Part shown: one piece after another, positions 7,565-15,525 of the stretch
How positions within the stretch are numbered: position 1 is the first letter of the stretch
Layout of the letters: each line of letters begins with the position of its first letter
From: JBEBGV01 sp040081265
Lineage (GTDB): Bacteria > Acidobacteriota > Vicinamibacteria > Vicinamibacterales > UBA2999
NCBI GenBank assembly: GCA_040081265.1
Contig: JBEBGV010000004.1
Coordinates: 62,001-126,000 of the forward strand
Direction of reading: 5' to 3'
DNA: 64,000 nucleotides
Position numbers and translations under genes: made by a program
The notes under the pieces: model-generated
Told to the model about the DNA's origin: nothing
Seen by the model: the letters and a program-made list of their open reading frames with translations, nothing else
The model's database searches: none

Positions 7565-9082
7565 TTAGCGTGCGAAGACGCGGATGGTGCCGTCGGCCTT
7601 GTTCAGCAGAAAGACCTGGTTGTCAGGCCCGGTGTTGAAACGCAGGTCGGCGCGGGTCGCGGGCATCTTGCCCTGCGCCGTATTCTTCCGCTGAACCACC
7701 TGCAGGAACGTCTTCGGCCCGCTGCCGTCGTCGACCAGGATGCGACGGATCGCGCTCTGACCACCGCTGGGCAGCCGGTCAGCGTTCACGTAGAAGATTT
7801 CACCGCTCGGCATGTCGGCGAAGATCAGCAGGTTGGCGAGCTGCGGGACCTGATTGCCGCGATACACGGCCAGTCCGCCCGCCGCTGACTGTCCCTGGAG
7901 CAGCGGATCGATCTGCCCATACTCGACGATGGGGTAGGTCATCCTCGGATCGGTGCGCGGTCCTTCGACCTGGACGCCGCCTTGATTGCCGAGGAATTTG
8001 TAGCTGCCCTCCCACACGTTCCAGCCGAGATTGGCGCCGGGCGTGACGGGACTGATTTCCTCGACGATGTTCTGGCCGATGTCGGACATGAACATCGCGC
8101 CGTTCCTGGAGTCCCAGGCGAAGCGCTGCGGGTTGCGGACGCCGGAGGCATAGATTTCTGGCAGCGCACCGGCCGTGTTGCGCATCGGGTTGTCGGCCGG
8201 GATGCCGTACTTCTTGTTCGGGCTGTTGTTGCCGAGCGGGTCGATCCGGAAGATCTTGCCGAAGGCAATGCCCAGGTCCTGGGCCATGTTGAGCGGGTCG
8301 CCGCCGCTGCCGCCGTCGGCGACGCCCAGGTAGAGCATCCCGTAGTCGGGGGCGTTGGGCTGTGCGAGCGGGTTGAACGACATCATGCCGCCGTTGTGAT
8401 TCTGGAACGGGTCTTCCCAGCGCATCAGCTCGCGCGGGTTGTCGCCGTCGTAGCGAGCCGCGCCCGGCGTGCGTGCCGTCCACTCGAGCAGAACCGAGTG
8501 GTTGGTGGGGGGCGTCGTGGCGTTCTTCGGCTTGAAGTCAGGCGTCGGCGTCATGTTCGACGTCTCGCTGTAGGTGTAGAACTTGCCGAAACCGCGCGCA
8601 CCCTGCTGGTTGAACTGCGGGTGAAGGGCAAAGCTCTGAAAGCCGCGCTCTCGACCTGTTGACTGTACGGCCGCTCCGAACTCGTTGAGGTCGAGATATC
8701 GAGAGACCTGCCTCCCGTCCTCGCTGAGGCGATAGATGATTCCGCGCTGGTCATTGACCATGAGCCGCTTGGTGCCGGGCTCGGTGTGAATCTGCATCAT
8801 GCGGGCAGCGACGCCGTCGATGTCGGGCAGCGACGCAAACTCGCGGACGTTGACGTTGATGACCCCCTCGGTGGCGGGGATGGGCGTCGGGAACGGGTCG
8901 GCAGCGTTAGCGACGCCGGGAATCGGCTGCGGGCCAGGAGGCGGGCCGCCGGGACGGGCGCCTTGGGCCGGTGGCGCTCCCGGTGCCGGTGCTGGGGCGG
9001 CTGGGGCCTGTGCCGAACCTGATCCGCTGGTGGCCACCAGCGCAAGCAGCGCGGCGGCGGTAATCGAAAGCACGAACTTCAT
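7565..9082 (-). CDS. Secreted PQQ-type sugar (aldose) dehydrogenase-like protein
   Basis: The product is 505 residues, starting at ATG 9082 behind TGAGGAG. It has a signal peptide (MKFVLSITAAALLALVATS), then an Ala/Pro-rich linker (APAAPAPAPGAPPAQG) and a six-bladed GSDH-type propeller. Visible hallmarks are FQSFALHPQF, NHNGGMMSFNP, GMLYLGVADGGSGGDP, GKIFRIDPLGNN, IYASGVRNPQRFAWD, DIGQNIVEEI and GANLGWNVWEGS. The family oxidises sugars or related compounds with a soluble PQQ-like cofactor in the periplasm; the substrate is unknown. It is the most downstream of three minus-strand genes for secreted enzymes (7.5-11.5 kb), with a 75-base gap holding a hairpin repeat before it. Confidence 0.85.
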   Translation of the reverse strand: MKFVLSITAAALLALVATSGSGSAQAPAAPAPAPGAPPAQGARPGGPPPGPQPIPGVANAADPFPTPIPATEGVINVNVREFASLPDIDGVAARMMQIHTEPGTKRLMVNDQRGIIYRLSEDGRQVSRYLDLNEFGAAVQSTGRERGFQSFALHPQFNQQGARGFGKFYTYSETSNMTPTPDFKPKNATTPPTNHSVLLEWTARTPGAARYDGDNPRELMRWEDPFQNHNGGMMSFNPLAQPNAPDYGMLYLGVADGGSGGDPLNMAQDLGIAFGKIFRIDPLGNNSPNKKYGIPADNPMRNTAGALPEIYASGVRNPQRFAWDSRNGAMFMSDIGQNIVEEISPVTPGANLGWNVWEGSYKFLGNQGGVQVEGPRTDPRMTYPIVEYGQIDPLLQGQSAAGGLAVYRGNQVPQLANLLIFADMPSGEIFYVNADRLPSGGQSAIRRILVDDGSGPKTFLQVVQRKNTAQGKMPATRADLRFNTGPDNQVFLLNKADGTIRVFAR

Positions 9083-9122
9083 CTGTGTGGGCTCCTCAGA
9101 GGGCAATTCTAGTCGAGAGCAA

Positions 9123-9157
9123 CGAAAGGGGTCAGACCGGGGTCAGACCCCTTTCGG
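9123..9157. repeat. Hairpin with two 11-bp GGTCTGACCCC-type units
   Basis: Between the MBL-fold and GSDH genes, two GGGGTCAGACC units (9128-9149) are flanked by complementary arms CGAAAGGGGTC and GACCCCTTTCG, forming a stem of 11 base pairs. It lies directly after the stop of the MBL-fold gene and could terminate or attenuate transcription. The same 11-base unit recurs three times at 56808-56840. Confidence 0.6.
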
Positions 9158-10195
9158 CTACCTCGTTCCCGTCATCGTCGCGTAAACCGACGCGATGTGG
9201 GCCTCGCGGACCGTGTCCCAGCGCTCGAACCCCTTGTAGGCATCGAGCGTGAGCGACTTCTGGATGTCGGCCAGGCTGCGCCCGGCGGCCACCCCGGCCG
9301 CGACGCCCTTGGACAGATCTTCCAGGTAGCGCAGCGACTCGAGTGCGTCGGCCTTGCGGCCGGCCAGCGCGTGGCCGGTGGCCGCGATGTCGAAGTCGAG
9401 CCGGGTGATCGTGCGCATCGCGTCGATCCAGGAGCCGACATTCGGCGCGACCCCCCCGGGCAGACGCTTGATCTGCATCACGTCGGCGCTGAACACTGCG
9501 CGTTCGTCCGGAAAGTAGAGCACGGTGCTGTCGGGCGTGTGGGCGGTGCCAAGGTGAATCATCTCGACCCGTTTGCCGCCGAGCGTGACGGTGTGGCGAT
9601 CGGTGAACGTGGTTGATGGCGCGTAGACGTCGCCGACCGGGCCGCGGGCGATTTCGGCGCCGCTCAGGGCCCCGTCACGGTTTGCGTCGAACTGCCAGAA
9701 CTGATCGACGGTGGCGCCAGTCGCCTCGCTGCGCTCGACAAATCCGTTGCGGTTGACGTCCATCCGCTGTTCGGCGGCGGGCAGTGGCAGCGTCCCGGCT
9801 GGCACCTCCAGCTCGGCGAGCATGTTGGCGTGCCCGACGAACTCGGCGGTGTCGGCCCACACCACCCCTCCTGATGCGTGATCCCAGTCGTGGTGCGTAT
9901 AGAGGACGTAGCGCACCGGGACCCGGAACCGCGTGGCGATCTCGGCTTTCAGCCAGCGCGAGAAGTCGCGGTTGATCGGGTCGCTCATGATGACGCCCTC
10001 GGGCGTCACCAGGAAGACGGTGTAGTGGTTGTTATTCTGCGCGCGGTAGAGCTGGCCTCCGAGGTTGACGATGCTCCTGGCCGGGGGCTGGGCCGCCGGC
10101 TGGGCCGGCTGCTGGGCGACCAGGCGGGATGGGGCGATGGCCTGAAACGCCAGGGCGCACAGGACGAGAGTCGGGAGAAGGGCAGCACGCGACAT
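9158..10195 (-). CDS. Secreted MBL-fold metallo-hydrolase with inserted EF-hand pair
   Basis: This 345-residue protein starts at ATG 10195 (GGAG upstream) with a signal peptide (LLPTLVLCALAFQAIA). It has a metallo-beta-lactamase fold: the metal motif is THHDWDH at residues 100-106, and later VEMIHLGTAHTPDSTVLYFP supplies another histidine region. The third motif position, usually His, is Asp103. Between the first and second metal-binding halves lie two canonical EF-hand loops: D146-N-R-N-G...E157 and D170-A-N-R-D-G...E181. Calcium binding in the insert is inferred from the loop pattern. The substrate is unknown; it sits between two sugar dehydrogenases on the same strand. Confidence 0.85.
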   Translation of the reverse strand: MSRAALLPTLVLCALAFQAIAPSRLVAQQPAQPAAQPPARSIVNLGGQLYRAQNNNHYTVFLVTPEGVIMSDPINRDFSRWLKAEIATRFRVPVRYVLYTHHDWDHASGGVVWADTAEFVGHANMLAELEVPAGTLPLPAAEQRMDVNRNGFVERSEATGATVDQFWQFDANRDGALSGAEIARGPVGDVYAPSTTFTDRHTVTLGGKRVEMIHLGTAHTPDSTVLYFPDERAVFSADVMQIKRLPGGVAPNVGSWIDAMRTITRLDFDIAATGHALAGRKADALESLRYLEDLSKGVAAGVAAGRSLADIQKSLTLDAYKGFERWDTVREAHIASVYATMTGTR

Positions 10196-10221
10196 AGGAA
10201 TCTCCATTCAGAAAGTGACGG

Positions 10222-11538
10222 CTAGGACTTCGGTACCAGTTTGAGGAGGCGACCCTGTGCACTGTCGGTCAGCAGATAGAGCGCACCCTCTGGACCCTCC
10301 TTGACGACGCGAATGCGTTCACGTTGCGGCTGAAGGTTCTGCAGCAGTCGCTCTTCGCCGACCACGCGTTCTCCCTGCACCGTCAACCGGACGAGATTGG
10401 TGCTGGCGAGGCCGCCAACGAACAGGCTGTTCCGCCAGGCTGGGAAGAGCGAGCCGGTGTAGAACGTCATGCCGCTCGGCGCGATGTTGGGATCCCAGTA
10501 GTACACCGGCTGCTCCATGCCGTCCTTCTGCTGGAGGCCGCCGGTAATCGGGCCGCCCTGGTACTCGATGCCATAGGCGATCGTCGGCCACCCGTAGTCT
10601 TTGCCCTTACGCGAGATGTTCACTTCATCGCCGCCGCGGGTGCCGTGCTCGACTTCCCAGAGGTCCCCGGTGGTTGGGTGGAGCGTCGCGCCTTGCACGT
10701 TGCGGTGACCGAAGGACCAGATCTCGGGGCGCACGCCTTCTCTGCCGACAAAGGGGTTATCTCGCGGGACGGATCCGTCGGCGTTCAGTCGGACAATCTT
10801 GCCGAGCAGGCCGTCGAGCCGCTGGGCCTGCATGCGCCCTTCGGTGATCGATCGATCGCCGAGCGTGATGAAGAGCGTGCCGTCCCTGCCAAAGACCAGA
10901 CGTCCGCCGAAGTGCGCGTTGGACGTCAGTGACGGGGCCTGGTGGAAGATCACCTGGACGTTCTCGAGCCTTGGCGCGGCGCCGTCCACAAACCGACCAC
11001 GTGCGACCGCCGTGTTGTTCGCGTTCGCCCCGGGTTCGGCGTAACTCCAGTAGATGAGCTGATTGGTCGCAAACGCCGGGTCGAGCGCCACATCCAGCAA
11101 GCCGCCTTGTCCGCGGGCGTCGACGGCAGGCAGGCCAGTCACCGGTTCCGACGTCTGCTTCCCGTCGGCACTGATGACGCGCAGACGACCGGGTCGTTCA
11201 GTCACGAGCATCCTTCCGTTGGGCAGGAACGCCAGACCCCAGGGGTTGGCGAGGCCCTCGGTGACTGTCACAACGTCGAAGGCGACGTTCAATTTCTGTT
11301 CTGGCGCGCGCGTCTGGCCCGCAAGGGCGGGCTTCTGGCCTTCACCGTTCGGCGGGCGGACGTTCATACCGTCTTCGGGACCCCCTCCGGGGGGTCCACC
11401 GCCTCGACGGCCCCCTCCGGGTGCAGGGGCACCCGCCGGGGGCGCGCCGCCTGCCGGAGGCGTCGGTTGCTGAGCCGCTACATAAAGGGTGGCACCAATG
11501 GCCAGCGCCACAGCCGTCGTCAATCCCGTCCTGTTCAT
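10222..11538 (-). CDS. Secreted PQQ-dependent sugar dehydrogenase-like protein
   Basis: The 438-residue protein has a signal peptide (GLTTAVALAIGATLYVAA), then a Pro/Gly-rich linker (GAPAPGGGRRGGGPPGGGPE) and a GSDH-type propeller. Hallmarks are ANPWGLAFLPNGRMLVTERP, GLLDVALDPAF, NAHFGGRLVFGRDGTLFITL, GKIVRLNADGSVPRDNPFVG, GHRNVQGATLHP, GDEVNISRKGKDYGWPTIAY and GALYLLTD. This branch resembles soluble aldose dehydrogenases of the YliI type. A degraded relative lies at 13113-13302. RBS GGAGAC precedes the ATG at 11538. The stop is 26 bases from the MBL-fold gene downstream, so they may share a transcript. Confidence 0.88.
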   Translation of the reverse strand: MNRTGLTTAVALAIGATLYVAAQQPTPPAGGAPPAGAPAPGGGRRGGGPPGGGPEDGMNVRPPNGEGQKPALAGQTRAPEQKLNVAFDVVTVTEGLANPWGLAFLPNGRMLVTERPGRLRVISADGKQTSEPVTGLPAVDARGQGGLLDVALDPAFATNQLIYWSYAEPGANANNTAVARGRFVDGAAPRLENVQVIFHQAPSLTSNAHFGGRLVFGRDGTLFITLGDRSITEGRMQAQRLDGLLGKIVRLNADGSVPRDNPFVGREGVRPEIWSFGHRNVQGATLHPTTGDLWEVEHGTRGGDEVNISRKGKDYGWPTIAYGIEYQGGPITGGLQQKDGMEQPVYYWDPNIAPSGMTFYTGSLFPAWRNSLFVGGLASTNLVRLTVQGERVVGEERLLQNLQPQRERIRVVKEGPEGALYLLTDSAQGRLLKLVPKS

Positions 11539-11648
11539 ATGTGTCTCCGCGCAGGTGACTAAATCCGGTGTTGAGACGCTCGAAGAACCCTTACGGTCCC
11601 GCCATTGTCGCTCGGGACCTGGTCGCCAGCACCGGGTAGGATGGAGGT

Positions 11649-12389
11649 ATGGACAACGGCTGGCAGGCCTCGGCTGGTGCCTGGATTGAAGAAATGGGGC
11701 AGGACGGCGACTTCAGCCGACGCTACGTACTGGACCCGGTCATGCTCTCGCACGCGGTGGCGCGATCGCCTCGAAAGGCGCTCGATGTCGGGTGTGGCGA
11801 GGGGCGCTTCTGCCGCCTGCTGCGAAGGCGCGGCGTTGACGTGGTCGGCATCGATCCCACCACGCCCCTGATCGCGACCGCCCGCGCGCGCGACGCGAAA
11901 GGGACCTATCTCAAGGGTGTGGCCGAGGCGCTGCCCTTTGCCGACGCCACTTTTGACCTCGTTGTCAGCTACCTGTCGCTCATCGACATTCCCGACATGC
12001 ACCGGGCGATCGAGGAGATGGCGCGCGTCCTGAAGCCGGGGGGCACGGTGCTCATCGCCAACCTGAACAGCTTCCTGACCGCGTGCGGCGACCGGGGGTG
12101 GGTGAAGGACAGCCGCGGCGAGCGGTTGCACTATCCGATGGATGACTACATGGAGTCTCGCGCGATGTGGATTGCCTACCGCGACATCCGTATCCTCAAC
12201 CACCATCGACCGCTGAGCGCTTATATGAGTGCGCTGCTCCATGTCGGTCTCACGCTGACCTACTTCGACGAACCCGAACCAACCGCCGAGACCTCCCCGT
12301 CCCGCGCCTCGAGCTATCGGCGTGTGCCGTGGTTCCTCGTCATGGAGTGGGCGAAACCGCTCGCGCCGCCGAGCCACGCCCGGCGCTGA
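11649..12389 (+). CDS. Class I SAM-dependent methyltransferase
   Basis: The 246-residue protein has the Rossmann SAM-binding motif ALDVGCGEGRFCRLLRRRG, an acidic residue in VVGIDPT, LPFADATFDLVVSYLSLID for the post-II region, and RVLKPGGTVLIANLNS. It is of the UbiE/Methyltransf_11 type. The C-terminal half (HYPMDDYMESRAMW, HHRPLSAYMSALLHVGL) probably shapes the acceptor pocket; the acceptor is not identifiable. It is divergent from the sugar dehydrogenase gene at 11538 and followed after 91 bases by the HTH/VOC gene. Confidence 0.88.
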   Translation: MDNGWQASAGAWIEEMGQDGDFSRRYVLDPVMLSHAVARSPRKALDVGCGEGRFCRLLRRRGVDVVGIDPTTPLIATARARDAKGTYLKGVAEALPFADATFDLVVSYLSLIDIPDMHRAIEEMARVLKPGGTVLIANLNSFLTACGDRGWVKDSRGERLHYPMDDYMESRAMWIAYRDIRILNHHRPLSAYMSALLHVGLTLTYFDEPEPTAETSPSRASSYRRVPWFLVMEWAKPLAPPSHARR

Positions 12390-12480
12390 TACGCGCGATT
12401 ACCGGCCCTCGTGCACTTGTGGCATCCCACGTCGCGCGGGGGAGGGTAATTCGCGGGCGGCCCGACTAGAATTCGGCTGC

Positions 12481-13107
12481 GTGGGGAGACGGGGCCGACC
12501 GCGGCATCCAGATCAATTGACGCCAGGCGAGTGGCGGGTCGTGCACGCCGTTCGGCATGGGATGACCAACCGCGCCATCAGCGGTCGTCTGGCCGTCAGC
12601 CTCGACGCGGTGAAGTATCACGTCTCGAACGCGGTCGGAAAGTTGCTGCTCAATAACCGCGCTGAGCTGCGGCACTGGCACGGTGCCCCGAACGACAGCG
12701 CTCTTCACACGGGGGTACACGCCGTGGCTGATGGTGTCAGGCTCGGTCCAATCGGTCAGATCTCGAGGCAGGTGCGCGACATCGGCGCCGCGGTGACGTG
12801 GTACCGCGACGTGCTCGGGCTCCCGCATCTGTTCACGTTCGGCAAGCTGGCCTTCTTCGATGTCCACGGCGTGCGGCTGTTCCTGTCGCAGGGCGACAAG
12901 GAAGTGGGCGAGCCGGGCGACTCGATCCTCTACTTCCGCATCGACGACATTGCCGCCGCGCACAAGTTGCTTGAAGCGCGAGGCGTCACGTTCAGCGGTG
13001 CGCCGCACATGATCCACCGCCATGACTCCGGCATGGAGGAGTGGATGGCGTTCTTCGAAGATCTCGACGGCAAGATGCTCGCGCTGATGAGCCAGATCCA
13101 GCGCTGA
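12481..13107 (+). CDS. LuxR-type HTH fused to a VOC (glyoxalase/bleomycin-resistance-like) domain
   Basis: The chosen start is GTG 12481, which begins MGRRGRPRHPDQLTPGEWRV and gives 208 residues; earlier in-frame starts add sequence that looks non-coding. Residues 10-65 form a LuxR/GerE-type helix-turn-helix (LTPGEWRVVHAVRHGMTNRA, LAVSLDAVKYHVSNAVGKL). Residues 80-208 form a VOC domain (QISRQVRDIGAAVTWYRDVL, FFDVHGVRLFLSQ, ILYFRIDDIAAAHKLLEARG, WMAFFEDLDGKMLALMSQIQ) with plausible metal ligands His and Glu. A transcription factor that senses a small molecule or metal through its VOC half is the simplest reading, but this is inference. Confidence 0.8.
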   Translation: MGRRGRPRHPDQLTPGEWRVVHAVRHGMTNRAISGRLAVSLDAVKYHVSNAVGKLLLNNRAELRHWHGAPNDSALHTGVHAVADGVRLGPIGQISRQVRDIGAAVTWYRDVLGLPHLFTFGKLAFFDVHGVRLFLSQGDKEVGEPGDSILYFRIDDIAAAHKLLEARGVTFSGAPHMIHRHDSGMEEWMAFFEDLDGKMLALMSQIQR

Positions 13108-13112
13108 TGCGC

Positions 13113-13302
13113 GGCAACACGCCTGCGCTTGCGCGAGGGCGGCTTGACGGTACGACGCTGACCGATGTCCACGACCTGTTCGTGGCCGAAGCCTGGCTCT
13201 CTGGCGGCGGTGGCAACCAGCGACGGCACCCACAAGGGCAAGATCGTCCGGCTGCGAGACGATGGCAGCGTGCCAGAGGACAACCCCTTTGTTGGCAGAG
13301 CG
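13113..13302 (+). pseudogene. Decayed remnant of a GSDH-type sugar dehydrogenase
   Basis: Two short stretches in different frames match the sugar dehydrogenase family. Frame one (13113-13214) reads ALARGRLDGTTLTDVHDLF, aligning with the AVARGRF...VIF strand of the intact gene at 10222-11538. Frame two (about 13219-13302) reads GKIVRLRDDGSVPEDNPFVG, nearly identical to GKIVRLNADGSVPRDNPFVG there. The roughly 40 residues that should lie between them are missing, and both outer ends are absent. This is a deleted, frameshifted gene piece without a start or stop of its own. Confidence 0.75.
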
Positions 13303-13360
13303 CATCCGCCCACTCGATCAACACCGGAGGCCAGGCGGGCTGGCCTCCGGATGAGAGATG

Positions 13361-14008
13361 TCAGCGGAAGCGGCCCCTGTCCTGGCCACGCCTCTGCAGT
13401 TCACGGTACTCCCGGCTGTTCCGCAACGCGTCGCGCAGCTGCGCGTCGTTCCACCCCTCGTCGATGATGTGCTGCCGGTAGACGCGGAACCCCTCGGGAT
13501 CGGGTTCGCGCCGCAGGACGTCCTGATAGGCACTTCGTATCATCGCGTCGACGTACTGACCGCGGTTGGCACGACCGACGCGGTCATCGCGATCGCCGCC
13601 GAATCGCCCGCGATCGTTGTCACCGAACCGCCCACGCTGGTCGAAGCCTTCGCGCTCGACCCGTACGGATGAAATGGCGTCGTTCCATCCCCCAGCTCGC
13701 GACAGGTTCTTCACATCGTCATCAACGCGACGTGCCTGTCCACGGAATGATGGGCCGTCAAACACGACCACATCAGCCCGACCGGTGACCCGGATAGACG
13801 AGATGTTGTCGCGCATCGAGCGCGGCAGGTTGTTGAGGCTCTGTCCAGCGGGCACGCAGAAGTACTGTCCCTTGTAGTTGGCGTCCCGATAGAAACACGC
13901 GCCTTCGCGCGGAATCGGTCCATTCCCCCACACCTGTGCGTCGGCCGGCGCCGACAGAGCGAGAAAGGAAAGGACGGCGAAGAACCCGAATTTCTGAGTA
14001 GTAGGCAT
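13361..14008 (-). CDS. Secreted beta/gamma-crystallin-like (peptidase inhibitor I36-type) protein with DUF4214-like tail
   Basis: The start at ATG 14008 (AGGAG upstream) gives 215 residues with a signal peptide (FGFFAVLSFLALSAPADA). The middle has two crystallin-like Greek-key units: ACFYRDANYKGQYFCVPAG with NISSIRV, and DVVVFDGPSFRGQARRVDDD with AISSVRV. An Arg/Asp/Gly-rich linker (RFGGDRDDRVGRANRG) follows. The C-terminus (QYVDAMIRSAYQDVLRREPD, RNSREYRELQ) resembles DUF4214. Such proteins are exported and structural or inhibitory; the target is unknown. Confidence 0.75.
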   Translation of the reverse strand: MPTTQKFGFFAVLSFLALSAPADAQVWGNGPIPREGACFYRDANYKGQYFCVPAGQSLNNLPRSMRDNISSIRVTGRADVVVFDGPSFRGQARRVDDDVKNLSRAGGWNDAISSVRVEREGFDQRGRFGDNDRGRFGGDRDDRVGRANRGQYVDAMIRSAYQDVLRREPDPEGFRVYRQHIIDEGWNDAQLRDALRNSREYRELQRRGQDRGRFR

Positions 14009-14181
14009 CGTAGAGGCTCCTGCGTGTTGACGTAGCAGCTGGCGTGCCAGTTCCAACAGCATCAAAACTGCCGCATGGAGTTACGCGTGTAGCTTCTACC
14101 TGACCCGACAGGCTGTCCCCTTTTCGCAACGCTCCTGTCACGATGCCGTTCTGGCAGCCTTCCTGCAGCGCATCAAGGACC

Positions 14182-15525
14182 ATGCAGTTCAGAGTTGGTT
14201 ACGAACTCATCTATCACTTTCCACAACCCACGCCGATCATCCTGGTCGTTGACATCCACCCCTCGCGGGCAGCAGACATCGTCCTGTCCGATGCTCCGGT
14301 CGCAGATCCACCGGTCGCCATCGATGCCTATCGCGATGCCTTCGGTAACCTGTGCCGACGGCTGCTCGCACCAGCGGGGCGTCTTCGGCTCTCTGCCAAT
14401 TGCCTGATCAACGACTCGGGGCTTCCCGACCCACGTGCCTACGATGCTCGGCAGGACTCGGTGGAGCAACTGCCCGATGACAGCCTGGTCTTCCTTCTCG
14501 GCAGTCGCTACTGCGAAACCGACTTGCTGTCAGAGACGGCGTGGCAGTTGTTCGGAGGGACCGAGCCTGGCTACCCACGTGTGCAGGCGATCTGTGACTT
14601 TGTCCACAACCACATCTGGTTTGACTATCAGAACGCGCGGGTCACCCGGACGGCGACCGGTGCTTTCAACGAACGCACCGGCGTGTGTCGGGACTACGCC
14701 CATCTGGCGATCGCATTCTGTCGCTGCATGAACATACCGGCACGCTACTGCACCGGCTATCTGAGCGACGCGGGGATGGCGCCGCCCTATTCCCCTGGCG
14801 ACTTTGCCGCGTGGTTCGAAGCGTGGATTGGTGGACGCTGGCACCTGTTCGACCCGCGCAACAACATGCCGCGGATCGGTCGCATCCTGATGGCGCGCGG
14901 GCGCGACGCCGCCGACGTGGCGATTGCCACGACGTTTGGGCCCAACATCCTGGAACGATTCACCGTGTGGGCCGATGAGTTCCAGCAGCCGCTAGATCCA
15001 GCCCCACGCTCGCTCAACAATCAGGAAGGCGCCGACGCTGGCGACCACGAACCAGAGAACCTGGAGCCGCTCACTCCACGCGGCCGCAGGCTCACGCGCG
15101 ACGAGCCACAGCGACCACGGGACCAGGTAATAGCGGGGTACGACCAGCCACTCGGGCAGCAGGAACAGCATGGTGAACGGACAGAGCAGCCACCACGGGC
15201 CCCTGAGCGGTGCCACCATCACGCCGAGCGACGCGATCGCAACCGGAACCAGGAACAGCAACTTCCTCAATGCGGTCTGCGAGAAATAGATCAGTGCCGC
15301 GTTGGGGAGGAAGAAGTCGGCGCGCTCGTTATTGTGCGGATGGTCGTTGACGAACCCGAACCAGAAGACTGCGGCCATGATGACAAGGGTGAGCCACGGC
15401 CAGATGCGGGTAAGCCGCGTCAGCCACTCGCGTCTGGACCCCAGCCACAGGGGCAGGAAGAGGAAGCACGACAGGAACAGCGCAAAGAACAGGTTGGTGA
15501 CCCGCAGCACGCCCAGCGGGTGTGA
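14182..15525 (+). CDS. Transglutaminase-like cysteine protease-fold protein with antisense C-terminal extension
   Basis: From ATG 14182 the first about 268 residues are closely similar to the product of 44472-45305. They include the N-terminal beta domain (MQFRVGYELIYHFPQPTPII) and a transglutaminase core with Cys in RTGVCRDYAHLAIAF, His in GGRWHLFDPRNN and the following Asp. The paralog stops soon after FTVWTDP. Here the frame passes FTVWADEFQQ and continues about 180 residues through sequence antisense to the membrane protein gene at 14992-16638, giving a Gln/Glu/Arg-rich tail with no recognisable fold. The native 3' end was probably lost by deletion or rearrangement. The ribosome binding site (AAGGA, 2 bases from the ATG) is poorly placed. 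Confidence 0.75.
   Translation: MQFRVGYELIYHFPQPTPIILVVDIHPSRAADIVLSDAPVADPPVAIDAYRDAFGNLCRRLLAPAGRLRLSANCLINDSGLPDPRAYDARQDSVEQLPDDSLVFLLGSRYCETDLLSETAWQLFGGTEPGYPRVQAICDFVHNHIWFDYQNARVTRTATGAFNERTGVCRDYAHLAIAFCRCMNIPARYCTGYLSDAGMAPPYSPGDFAAWFEAWIGGRWHLFDPRNNMPRIGRILMARGRDAADVAIATTFGPNILERFTVWADEFQQPLDPAPRSLNNQEGADAGDHEPENLEPLTPRGRRLTRDEPQRPRDQVIAGYDQPLGQQEQHGERTEQPPRAPERCHHHAERRDRNRNQEQQLPQCGLREIDQCRVGEEEVGALVIVRMVVDEPEPEDCGHDDKGEPRPDAGKPRQPLASGPQPQGQEEEARQEQRKEQVGDPQHAQRV

Noticed and set aside
11559..12377. Long minus-strand reading frame opposite the methyltransferase gene
   Set aside because: The plus strand has clear SAM-binding motifs, while the minus-strand translation has no recognisable motif and is a GC-rich mirror of the real gene.
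14722..14740. Further GCATGAACAT matches inside the two transglutaminase genes
   Set aside because: They encode the conserved CMNIPARYC segment, lack the second half-site and the flanking context, and are not upstream of a gene.
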